DNA of 42,145 bases, taken from the NCBI GenBank assembly GCA_022616055.1, contig JAKEFM010000034.1, positions 1 to 42,145 of the forward strand. The letters run 5' to 3'. Each line of letters opens with the position of its first letter. Position 1 is the stretch's first letter. A program made the position numbers and the translations under genes. Below, one piece after another: positions 9,377-16,513 of the stretch. The DNA comes from Planctomycetota bacterium (lineage in GTDB: Bacteria > Planctomycetota > UBA1135 > JAKEFM01). The notes beneath the pieces were generated by a model. It did no database searches and was not told the DNA's origin. It saw only the letters and a program-made list of their open reading frames with translations.

Positions 9377-9625
9377 ATGAGGACCGCCCGCCGAACGCCC
9401 CAGCGTGGTCGAGGACTGACGAGGCAGGAGAGGGAGATCTGCAACCAGATTCGCCGGCACGCTGGGAAGTTCATCGCCGTCACACGCGAGTGGACTCGAA
9501 TCGTCGCCGTCGGCAAGACCTGGAGGGAGACGCACGAGAAGGCGATCGACGCCGGCTTCCCGGACGCCCCGGTCTTCAGGGCCGCCCGCGACTACACGTG
9601 GGTCGGACACTGCCTCGGGCACTAG
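9377..9625 (+). CDS. DUF5678-like small protein, module copy 1
   Basis: An 82-residue soluble protein of unknown function. After a basic N-terminal tail of about 20 residues comes a compact domain (residues 21-77) with AGKFIAVTREWTRIVAVGK and then PDAPVFRAARDYTWVG. This order of a Lys/Trp strand pair, a VAVGK turn and an amphipathic helix resembles the DUF5678 family; that match is from memory. The ATG at 9377 gives the same domain offset as the second copy at 12221-12460; longer starts reach back into corA and are less likely. The retropepsin-like gene begins at the base directly after its TAG. By hand count 44 of 57 core residues are identical to copy 2. Confidence 0.7.
   Translation: MRTARRTPQRGRGLTRQEREICNQIRRHAGKFIAVTREWTRIVAVGKTWRETHEKAIDAGFPDAPVFRAARDYTWVGHCLGH
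9437..9607 (+). repeat. Diverged direct repeat, copy 1 (DUF5678-like core)
   Basis: These 171 bases encode the conserved core of the first small protein and correspond without gaps to 12284-12454, in the same orientation about 2.85 kb away. Near-identical runs include CACGAGAAGGCGATCGA and GACGCCCCGGTCTTCA. The similarity is best explained by duplication of the two-gene module rather than by a mobile element, because no terminal repeats are visible. Confidence 0.75.
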
Positions 9626-10168
9626 GTGCCCCGGCTCCGCTTCCCGTACCTTCCGGTTCCGGGGGGGCCCCGGGAGATCCTTCGGCCCGTTCTCCCTCTC
9701 GAGATCGTCGTCCCCGGCCTTCTCATCCCCGCCCCCTTCCTCGGGGTCGTGGACACCGGGGCGCCATTCTCCATGTTCCCGCGGTATCTGGCCGAGTACC
9801 TCGGTCTCAGGATCGGACGGGCCCGGCGGATCGGAGTCGCGGTCATGGGATGGAGCGGGAGCGCGCCCCTGGTGGAGGGGTTCTTCCTGCGTCTGACCGG
9901 GAGCGACGCCTCCGATCCAGGCCGGGCGGTCCGGGTGGAGGTCCGGGCAGCTGCGCTCCTCGTGACGATTCCGATGTTCGAGAGCTTCGGGCTCCTCGGC
10001 CAAGTCGGGTTCCTCGACCGGCTCGAGGAGGTGTGCGTGCGGGAGCGCGAGAAGGCGTGCGAGATCTCCGTGAGGGAACGGCGACCGCCCGAGGGCCGCG
10101 GAGGAGAGGCATCCGTCGTCCGCGAACGACCCCCCCGATGGCGGCGAAGATCTCGGAGAGGGCGATAG
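9626..10168 (+). CDS. Retropepsin-like aspartic protease, module copy 1
   Basis: A 180-residue protein with a single clan AA aspartic-protease domain. The catalytic triplet is Asp43-Thr44-Gly45 in LGVVDTGAPFSMFP, preceded by a hydrophobic strand, and the second structural element is the hydrophobic-Gly pair in GLLGQVGFLDRLEE near residues 122-135. One Asp per chain means the active enzyme would have to be a dimer. There is no signal peptide or membrane segment, so it should act in the cytoplasm. The C-terminal 35 residues are Arg-rich and probably disordered. GTG at 9626 follows the TAG of the small upstream gene with no spacer. The substrate is unknown; the co-encoded small protein is an obvious candidate. 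Confidence 0.72.
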   Translation: MPRLRFPYLPVPGGPREILRPVLPLEIVVPGLLIPAPFLGVVDTGAPFSMFPRYLAEYLGLRIGRARRIGVAVMGWSGSAPLVEGFFLRLTGSDASDPGRAVRVEVRAAALLVTIPMFESFGLLGQVGFLDRLEEVCVREREKACEISVRERRPPEGRGGEASVVRERPPRWRRRSRRGR

Positions 10169-10256
10169 GAAGGGGCGGCGGAGGACTCTCCTCGGTTCCC
10201 CCCCGGTGCCGCGCTTCTCGGACTCGGGTGGCCCAGAGGTACGGCCGCATGGTCCG

Positions 10257-12086
10257 TCACTCCTCGACGACGACCACCGTCTCCTCCGCGTGGCCGACTT
10301 CGAATCCGCGCCGCACGATCGTCCCCGCGCCGCCCTGGAGCTCGAGCGTGTAGGGGCCGGGTGGCAGCTGGGTGCCGGCCCTCTCCACCCATCCGTCGAG
10401 GCCCGGGGTGGGGGTGAACCGAAAGTCGGCGAGGGGCACGCGCCCATCGAAGAGAAAGGAGAGCCGCCAGCTGGCGGACTCGGTTTCCTCCGCGCCCGAC
10501 CCCCTCGGCTCCCGGCAACGCACCTTCAGCCAGCGCCCCCGTCGCACCGGGAATTCGATCTCGGGACCCGGCCCGGACTGGAGCCGGACCTTCTTCGCGT
10601 TCCCCGCGACGAGGAGGTACCCCTCTCCGGGAGGGACGCCGGAGACCACGACCCGGATCCCCTCGCCTTCGACTTCCAGCCTGGAGGTGACCTCCCGCGG
10701 CCGGCCTTCCCCGTCGTAATAGGCCGCGGACGTCTCGTGGGTTTCCGGCAGCCAACCCTCCACGGGAACCAGTCTCAGCCGCGCGTCGGCCGGCCTCTGG
10801 AGCCCGATCACGACCTGGGCCGTTTCCCTCGGGTGGATCTCCGCGACGGCAACCCCTTCGGCGAACCCCGCGGCCTTGGCGAAGACCTCGACGCGGCCCG
10901 CGGGCATGTAGAAGACGCGAAGCGTATCCCCGCGCGGCAGGAGGAAGCCGCGGGCGTGCATGTCGCGGTGGTACTCGCGGGGGTAGTCCTCCCGCTCGAC
11001 CCGAACCCTCGCGTCGGGAGCCGGGGCGCCCGTCGCGCCGTCGACGACCCGCACCTCGAGCGCTCCCAGCCTCTCCCGGAGCGCGGCCGGATCGACCCGG
11101 AACTCGATCGGCGGATCGCCGTCCTGCCAGGACCTCTCCCCCACGATCCGGTCCCGGAAGAAGAGGGCGACCACCCCACGCCAACCGCGCGAGACGATGA
11201 TCTCGAAAGTCCCTTTCTCCCCGTCGATCTTCCCGCCACGGAGCTGGTTGTCGTCCCGGGGATCGCGGTCGAGGAGCGCGAAGATCCCGGAGACGCTCCC
11301 GATCGGTTCGAAGGTCTCCGCCTCCCTGCTGACGGTGGGAAAGAGGAAGTTCAGGTCCTCGCGCGGGAGGGGCGCGCCGCCGAGATCGACCACTCGACCG
11401 GTGATCGTGCTCGTCCCTCGATCCTTCGGACCGAGGTGGAAGGACACCTCCCTAAGGAACGGGGGTGAGGGAACCGACGCCCCCTGGACTTGCTCCTCGA
11501 AACCGGCCGCCCGCGCGCGGATCCGGACGACGCCGCCCGTCTCGAACTTCGCTTCGAACCTTCCCGCGCCGTCGGTTCGCACCACCGTCTCGTCGACGTC
11601 CCGGAACTCGCTCGCCAGAGTCCCATCGGCCGAGAAGGAACGACGGGCGAAGCAGAAGCCGACTTCGGCATCCTGGATCGGCCGGTTTCCTGCTCCGCCC
11701 CTCACCGTCCCCTCGAAGTACCCGAAGCGATCGGATCGAAGTCCCGGGCCAGGGAGGTCCTCTCTCGCGGGCTGCGAGCGGCTCGCCGACGGTGCGGCGA
11801 CCTCCTCCGCCGGGAGCGAGGGGAGCTCGAGAGGGAGGGTCGCGGAACTCGACTCCGCGGCCTGGTCCGTCCCTGGCCCTTGGCGCCTGCCCTCAGAGTG
11901 GGAGCGCGGAAGGAGAAGGAGCGCGCCCACCACGCCCACGGCGAGGCCCGCCGCGAACACTAGAAGTGTTCTTCCTCGGCCCGCTCTCCCCGCACGAGTC
12001 TCAGGGAAAGGAACTCCCCCCCGCGCCGATGCCACGGAACTGGCCGATCGCGCGACCTCAGGCGACTCGTCGCGTCTCGCGTCCAT
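10257..12086 (-). CDS. Membrane-anchored protein with carboxypeptidase-regulatory-like domains
   Basis: A 609-residue protein of unknown function. A cytoplasmic N-terminus of about 40 residues precedes one membrane segment (TLLVFAAGLAVGVVGALLLL, residues 40-59), then a Ser/Glu-rich linker and a long beta-rich extracytoplasmic part. That part shows repeated carboxypeptidase-regulatory-like beta-sandwich patterns: GTVRGGAGNRPIQDAEVGF near 125, GRVVDLGGAPLPREDL near 225 and LEVRVVDGATGAPAPDARVRV near 340. Such domains usually mediate carbohydrate or protein contacts on the cell surface. It lies alone on the minus strand between the two protease modules. The ATG at 12086 gives a normal inside-positive anchor. 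There is no catalytic motif. Confidence 0.7.
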   Translation of the reverse strand: MDARRDESPEVARSASSVASARGGVPFPETRAGRAGRGRTLLVFAAGLAVGVVGALLLLPRSHSEGRRQGPGTDQAAESSSATLPLELPSLPAEEVAAPSASRSQPAREDLPGPGLRSDRFGYFEGTVRGGAGNRPIQDAEVGFCFARRSFSADGTLASEFRDVDETVVRTDGAGRFEAKFETGGVVRIRARAAGFEEQVQGASVPSPPFLREVSFHLGPKDRGTSTITGRVVDLGGAPLPREDLNFLFPTVSREAETFEPIGSVSGIFALLDRDPRDDNQLRGGKIDGEKGTFEIIVSRGWRGVVALFFRDRIVGERSWQDGDPPIEFRVDPAALRERLGALEVRVVDGATGAPAPDARVRVEREDYPREYHRDMHARGFLLPRGDTLRVFYMPAGRVEVFAKAAGFAEGVAVAEIHPRETAQVVIGLQRPADARLRLVPVEGWLPETHETSAAYYDGEGRPREVTSRLEVEGEGIRVVVSGVPPGEGYLLVAGNAKKVRLQSGPGPEIEFPVRRGRWLKVRCREPRGSGAEETESASWRLSFLFDGRVPLADFRFTPTPGLDGWVERAGTQLPPGPYTLELQGGAGTIVRRGFEVGHAEETVVVVEE

Positions 12087-12207
12087 GCAACGCTGAACCT
12101 CGGGTCGTGTCGCTGATCCCAGGTAGTCGCGTCCCGTGCGAAGGCTACTCGGATTTCCCCGAGCCGCCTCGGCGCACGGCCGCGCTCGACGCGCATCCGA
12201 TCCGAAC

Positions 12208-12213
12208 GATAAT
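12208..12213 (+). promoter_or_regulatory. Candidate -10 box before module copy 2 (leaderless)
   Basis: GATAAT ends seven bases before the ATG at 12221. This is the spacing seen for other candidate leaderless starts in the window, and it favours 12221 over the ATG at 12212, which overlaps the box. No convincing -35 element was found. Confidence 0.3.
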
Positions 12214-12220
12214 GCCCGGC

Positions 12221-12460
12221 ATGCCCGCGACCCACCGAGCTCCTCGCCGGAAGGCTCGCCGCCCCCGCGACCCCGATGCGGTCGTGTGCGCCCAGATCGC
12301 GCGGAACGCCGGAAAGTTCGTCGCGGTGAACCGCGAGTGGACGCGCGTCGTCGCCGTCGGGAAGTCCTGGTGGGAGGCGCACGAGAAGGCGATCGAGGCC
12401 GGGTACCCCGACGCCCCGGTCTTCATGGCCGCACGCGACTACACCTGGGTCGGTCGATGA
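12221..12460 (+). CDS. DUF5678-like small protein, module copy 2
   Basis: A 79-residue paralogue of the small protein at 9377-9625. A basic N-terminal tail (PRRKARRPRDP) is followed by the same core domain with AGKFVAVNREWTRVVAVGK and PDAPVFMAARDYTWVG. Differences from copy 1 are mostly conservative (Ile/Val, Asp/Glu, Phe/Tyr, Thr/Ser), which suggests purifying selection on both copies. An in-frame ATG at 12212 would add three residues. Its TGA is followed immediately by the TTG of the second protease gene, the same zero-base arrangement as copy 1. Function unknown; possible roles are substrate, inhibitor or targeting partner of the protease. Confidence 0.7.
   Translation: MPATHRAPRRKARRPRDPDAVVCAQIARNAGKFVAVNREWTRVVAVGKSWWEAHEKAIEAGYPDAPVFMAARDYTWVGR
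12284..12454 (+). repeat. Diverged direct repeat, copy 2 (DUF5678-like core)
   Basis: Counterpart of 9437-9607, same length and orientation. Translated identity is about 77 percent by hand count, much higher than in the downstream protease partners. Confidence 0.75.
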
Positions 12461-12997
12461 TTGCCGCGACTGCGGTTCCCGTTTCACTCTCTCCCGCGGC
12501 TTCGGGAGAGAAGGCCCCGCCCTGCATTCCCCTTGGAGGTGGGTGCGGAGGGGATCCTGTTCCCGATACCCCTGCTTGGCCTCGTCGACACGGGGGCGCC
12601 CTACACGATGGTCCCCGTAGACCTCGCCCAGGCGCTTGGCGTCCGAACGGCAAGGGCCCCCCGGGTCGGGATTGTCGTCGGCGGCTGGCGGGGGAAGGTC
12701 CCCTCCGTGGGCGGACTCACCTTTCGAATCCGGGGACCCGATGTGGACGCGGCAGGAGCCGAGGGGGCGATCGAGATGGCGACCGTCGCTCTGCTCGCTC
12801 CCGATCCCTTCCTCCTCGACTTCGCGCTCCTCGGCCAGAGGGGCTTCCTGGATCGGATCGACGAGTTCTGTGTCCGCGAAAAGGAGAGGCTCCTCGAGAT
12901 TCGCTTCGAGAGTCCCGACCGATCCGCCGGAAGGCCTGGCGCCGGAGTGGTTCGCGAATGTTCGCCCCGCTACCGGCGAGGCCGGCACCGCCGCTAG
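12461..12997 (+). CDS. Retropepsin-like aspartic protease, module copy 2
   Basis: A 178-residue paralogue of the protease at 9626-10168. It begins with the same MPRLRFP N-terminus and has its catalytic Asp at exactly the same position, Asp43 (LGLVDTGAPYTMVP). The second element is ALLGQRGFLDRIDEF, and the C-terminus is again Arg-rich. Outside these elements the two copies differ widely, notably in the loop after GGWRGKVP, where substrate or flap contacts would be expected. Again it has one Asp and no export signal. The TTG start directly follows the TGA of the small gene. Its TAG stop lies inside a CTAG that also supplies the stop of the convergent permease gene. Confidence 0.72.
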   Translation: MPRLRFPFHSLPRLRERRPRPAFPLEVGAEGILFPIPLLGLVDTGAPYTMVPVDLAQALGVRTARAPRVGIVVGGWRGKVPSVGGLTFRIRGPDVDAAGAEGAIEMATVALLAPDPFLLDFALLGQRGFLDRIDEFCVREKERLLEIRFESPDRSAGRPGAGVVRECSPRYRRGRHRR

Positions 12998-14214
12998 GCG
13001 AGCGCGAGGACCGCGACCCCGATCGCCGTCGAGACGAGCGTCGTCGGAACGCCGACCCGGAGGAACTCGACGAACCGCAGCGGCGCGCGGTCGCGCGAGA
13101 TCTCGGCGACGATGACGTTCGCGACGGAGCCGAGGAGCGTCAGGTTCCCGGCGAGCGTGCTCGCCGAGGCGAGGGCGAGCCACATCGTGTTCGAGTCGGG
13201 GAGCGAGGGGATCCAGTTCCGCGCGACGAGGACGAAGGGGACGTTCGAGACGACCTGCGAGCCGGCGACCGTGAAGGCGGAGAACGCGGCGAGGCCCTTC
13301 GTCCCCCCGTCGGAGAAGAGCGGCCCGATCGCCCCGTAGAGTCGTTCGACGACGCCGGATCGGACGAGCCCTCCGACGAGGACGAAGAGGGAGGCGAAGA
13401 AGAGGAGGAGGCCGCCGTCGACCTCCGCAAGGGTCCGGCGCGGCGGGACGCGCGAGAAGGCGAAGAGGAGGACGGCCCCCGCGATCGAGACGAGCGCCAG
13501 GTGTCCGCCCGCGAGGTAGCCGGCCAGGGTCCCGGCGACGACGAGGAGGGAGATCCGCAGGAGCCTCGCGTCGACCTTCGGAGGCTCGGGGCGGACGATC
13601 GCCCCGGGGACGGGGCGCAGGTCGCGGCGGTAGATCCACCGGAGGATCAGGAAGTTCGCCCCGAGGCCGAGCGCCGCGACCGGCAGGAGCCGCGCGCAGA
13701 ACCCGGCGTAGGGGATCCCCGAGGAGATCGCGATGATCATGTTCTGCGGGTTCCCCGTCGGCGTCGCGACGCCGCCGATGTTCGCCGAGGTGGCGAGCGC
13801 GATCAGGAACGGGATGGGCCGGAGCCGCGCCCGCTCGACGACCTCGAGGAGGAGCGGAGTGAGGAGGAGGCAGACCGTGTCGTTGACGAAGAGGGCGGAG
13901 AGGGCGCCCGACTGGACGACCACGGACGCCAGGAGCCCGGTCGGCGTCCGGACGCGGGCGAGGGCCGCCTGCGCCGCGAGGCCGAAGAAGCCCGCCGCCT
14001 TCAGGTGCGCCGTCACGACCATCATCCCGAGGAGGAGGACGATCGTGTTCCAGTCGACGGCCCGGTAGGCCTCCTCGATCGGGAGGACGCCGAGGGCGAT
14101 CATCGCCACCGCTCCCGCGAGCGCGGCCGCCGGCCGATCGAGCGGCAGCCACCGGAGCCGCCAGCCGCTCATGAAGAGATAGGCGACGGCGAAGATCGTG
14201 ACCGGCTTCCACAT
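12994..14214 (-). CDS. ArsB/CitMHS-type (SLC13-like) permease
   Basis: A 406-residue inner-membrane transporter of the ion-transporter superfamily that includes ArsB, CitMHS and SLC13 carriers, with about 11-12 hydrophobic segments. Family marks are DWNTIVLLLGMMVVTAHLKA, the first helical-hairpin motif SALFVNDTVCLLLTPLLLEV, the ATSANIGGVATPTGNPQNM element, and its inverted-repeat counterpart SQVVSNVPFVLVARN with TLLGSVANVIVAE. These hairpins bind Na+ and substrate in relatives. The substrate (arsenite, dicarboxylate or Na+/H+) cannot be decided. The ATG at 14214 starts just before the first membrane segment. It lies 20 bases after the methyltransferase gene, probably in the same transcript. 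Confidence 0.85.
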   Translation of the reverse strand: MWKPVTIFAVAYLFMSGWRLRWLPLDRPAAALAGAVAMIALGVLPIEEAYRAVDWNTIVLLLGMMVVTAHLKAAGFFGLAAQAALARVRTPTGLLASVVVQSGALSALFVNDTVCLLLTPLLLEVVERARLRPIPFLIALATSANIGGVATPTGNPQNMIIAISSGIPYAGFCARLLPVAALGLGANFLILRWIYRRDLRPVPGAIVRPEPPKVDARLLRISLLVVAGTLAGYLAGGHLALVSIAGAVLLFAFSRVPPRRTLAEVDGGLLLFFASLFVLVGGLVRSGVVERLYGAIGPLFSDGGTKGLAAFSAFTVAGSQVVSNVPFVLVARNWIPSLPDSNTMWLALASASTLAGNLTLLGSVANVIVAEISRDRAPLRFVEFLRVGVPTTLVSTAIGVAVLALA

Positions 14215-14234
14215 GGGGGAAAAGGCCGCGGATC

Positions 14235-15044
14235 TTATCGGCCGGCCGCGGGTCCGGGGCGTCGCGCCCGGATCTCGATCCGGTGGCCGGCGCCCGACGC
14301 GCGCGCCGGCAGGTCGGCGAGGTTCTCGAGCGGCCGCAGCCAGCCCGCGCTTCGCTCGGCGAGCCGGACGCCCGCCGTGCGGACGCCGAGGATCTCGAGG
14401 CCCGCTCGCTGGACCGCCTCGAGGAGCGCCTCCCGGGAGAAGAGGTGCACGTGCCCGTCGACGCCGACGTAGCGCCAGCGGGGGCCCAGGAGGCGGAAGG
14501 ACCAGGAGTCGGCCGAGAGCGTCAGGGCCTGGAGGAGCCCGCCAGGACGGAGAACGCGCGCCGCCTCGCGCAGGGCTGCGGCCGGGTCGAGGAGGTGCTC
14601 GAGGACGGCGTTCATCCGGACGAGGTCGAACGCGCCGTCGCGGAAAGGGAGGTGGTCCGCCCAACCGACCGCGACGGGGAGGCCGCGGCGGCGCGCCTCG
14701 CGCGCGGGGATCGAGGAGGTCTCGAGTCCGGCGACCGACCAGCCGGATCGGCGAGCGGCGTCGAGGAACCCCCCCACCGAGCAGCCGACGTCGAGGAGGC
14801 GGCCCGGCCGGAGCCGGAAGGACTCGAGGAGCCGCCGGTACCTCGCCTGCTTGCGCGGCGCGTAGGCCTTCGCGATCTCGCGGTCGAGCGCGCCTCTTTC
14901 GTAGAGCGCGTCGTAGAAGGCGGCGGGCGCCTCGGGGAGATCGGCCCGCACGGTCCGGCATCTCCGGCATCGCGCGTAGCGGTAGCCGTTCTTCTCGAAG
15001 AGGGAAGCGAACTCCCCGCCGCCGCACAGGGCGCAGGCCCTCAA
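14235..15044 (-). CDS. Zinc-ribbon class I SAM-dependent methyltransferase
   Basis: 269 residues. An N-terminal zinc ribbon (CALCGG at Cys4-Cys7, CRRCR at about residues 26-29) precedes a Methyltransf_11-type Rossmann domain. Motif I is LLDVGCSVGGFLDAA near residue 80, and motif IV/post-I is FDLVRMNAVLEHLLDPAAALREA near 145, followed by VLRPGGLLQALT. Such zinc-ribbon methyltransferases often act on sugars or lipid-linked intermediates in surface polysaccharide synthesis, but the substrate here is unknown. The TTG start overlaps the stop of the upstream hydrolase gene (TTGA), so translation is coupled. Confidence 0.82.
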   Translation of the reverse strand: MRACALCGGGEFASLFEKNGYRYARCRRCRTVRADLPEAPAAFYDALYERGALDREIAKAYAPRKQARYRRLLESFRLRPGRLLDVGCSVGGFLDAARRSGWSVAGLETSSIPAREARRRGLPVAVGWADHLPFRDGAFDLVRMNAVLEHLLDPAAALREAARVLRPGGLLQALTLSADSWSFRLLGPRWRYVGVDGHVHLFSREALLEAVQRAGLEILGVRTAGVRLAERSAGWLRPLENLADLPARASGAGHRIEIRARRPGPAAGR

Positions 15045-16513
15045 CGCGGCTCGACGCGCCGGACGGTGGCGGCGCGCTCGATCGCCTCCCGCAGGATCGG
15101 CGTCGAGGACTCGAACCAGCCCGCACCATCGAGGACCTTGGACTTCCAGGAGGAGACGCCGAGGGCCGAGGCTGCCTGCGCGATCGCGCGCGAGGCCGGC
15201 GCCGTCGGTCCCCGCCCCGACCCGCCCGCCACGAGGGGGAGGGGGACGAGCGGTCGGAGCCACCTCTCGTCGGCGAATCCCCCGTCGAGGATCGCGACGG
15301 AGGCGATCTCCCGGACATGCGCCGAGGCGAAGCGCTGCACGAGCCCGGCCCCCGAGCCGCGGCCGAGGAGGTGGATCCGGCCCGGGTCGACCGGATGCGT
15401 CCGGCGGATCGAGGAGAGGACCGCCTCGACCGGGTCTCCCTCGTGTCCCCCCGGCGAGATCGAGGCGACGAGGACCCCGCGGGCCTCGGCGAGGTCGCGG
15501 AGGCTTCCCCCGGCCCAGGACCGGAACGGGGAGGCCTCCGTCTCGAAGGCGCTCGGGGCGAGGAGGAGGAGCGGAAAGCCCGCGGGAGGGGGGCCGGCGG
15601 TCGGGACCCAGAGGCGGAAGCGGATCGGAGGCTGGGTCGCACCGACCGGAGAAGAAACCGCCCGCCGGATCTCGCCGCGCTCGCCGGGGAGGGGGTCGGA
15701 CTCCTTCCCCAGGGAGGCGGCGAGGGACTCGGCCCGCTCGAGGGAGGCGAGAGGATCGAAATCCTCGACGGGAAGCTCCCCCGTGGACGCCGTCGCCAAG
15801 GAGGCGATCTCCGAGGCGAGGGTGGCGGCGAGGTCCTTTCTCGACGCGTCGATCACCGCTGGATCGCTTCGCTCGCGAAGTAGCCGGATCCGGGCCGACG
15901 CCTCCGGAGTCCAGGCGACCGGGAACGCCGGGGCGTCCCCCTCCTCCGTCCCGAGATGGACCGTCGCCACGAGGCTCGCCCGCTCGACCCCGCGGTCGGT
16001 CTCGACGTCCACGAAGTCGCCGGGGCCGGAGAGGTCGCTCCCGCGCGAGGTGAACCGCTTGAGCGGGACGGGCGGGGCGTCGAAGGGCTCGAGGCGGAGC
16101 CGGACCTCGACGAAGTGCGGCAGCGGGGGATCCGGGGGAGGGAGGAATCGCAGTTGAACGCGCAGCCCCGGCGCGCCCTCGAGCGCCTCGGCCGGCGCGA
16201 GGACCCCGACCCGGAGTCCCCACGCGAGTCGCCGCGCCGCGGAGGGGGGACGGCCGAGGAGGAGATCGCGCGCCTCTCCCGTCGCGGCGATCGCCCCGCC
16301 CCAGTCTCCCCGGAGGGCGGCCTCGACGGCCCGGTCGAGGGCGGGGCTCGCCGCTCCCTTGCGATCGGCCCCCGCCCCTTCGAAGAGGGGACCGAGGATC
16401 GAGAACCGGACCGCGGCGTCGACGCGTCCCGCGGAGCCCCCCGCGGGGGCGCTCCCGGCGAGGAGCGCGAGGGCTAGCGCGGCGGATAGGTCGCGAGCAC
16501 GTGCTTGCGCCAT
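15041..16513 (-). CDS. Exported alpha/beta-hydrolase relative, probably inactive
   Basis: 490 residues with an N-terminal Ala/Leu-rich signal peptide (residues 9-25). Residues 30-270 form a beta-rich region without a recognised family. The C-terminal 230 residues look like an alpha/beta-hydrolase: RLWVPTAGPPPAGFPLLLLAP, then GRIHLLGRGSGAGLVQRFA around Ser387. The elbow is not canonical (Arg and Ala where GxSxG has Gly), and after Ser387 the only histidine is His399 in the nucleophile helix. The usual GxGH end motif reads DGAGWFES, with Trp in place of His. It therefore looks like a binding or structural relative of esterases. It overlaps the upstream gene by 40 bases and the methyltransferase by four. 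Confidence 0.68.
   Translation of the reverse strand: MAQARARDLSAALALALLAGSAPAGGSAGRVDAAVRFSILGPLFEGAGADRKGAASPALDRAVEAALRGDWGGAIAATGEARDLLLGRPPSAARRLAWGLRVGVLAPAEALEGAPGLRVQLRFLPPPDPPLPHFVEVRLRLEPFDAPPVPLKRFTSRGSDLSGPGDFVDVETDRGVERASLVATVHLGTEEGDAPAFPVAWTPEASARIRLLRERSDPAVIDASRKDLAATLASEIASLATASTGELPVEDFDPLASLERAESLAASLGKESDPLPGERGEIRRAVSSPVGATQPPIRFRLWVPTAGPPPAGFPLLLLAPSAFETEASPFRSWAGGSLRDLAEARGVLVASISPGGHEGDPVEAVLSSIRRTHPVDPGRIHLLGRGSGAGLVQRFASAHVREIASVAILDGGFADERWLRPLVPLPLVAGGSGRGPTAPASRAIAQAASALGVSSWKSKVLDGAGWFESSTPILREAIERAATVRRVEPR

Noticed and set aside
9377..10168. Reading the small-gene/protease pair as HicAB or another classical toxin-antitoxin family
   Set aside because: Neither protein resembles HicA, HicB, RelE or other known toxin folds. 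The DTGAP motif identifies the second as a clan AA protease.
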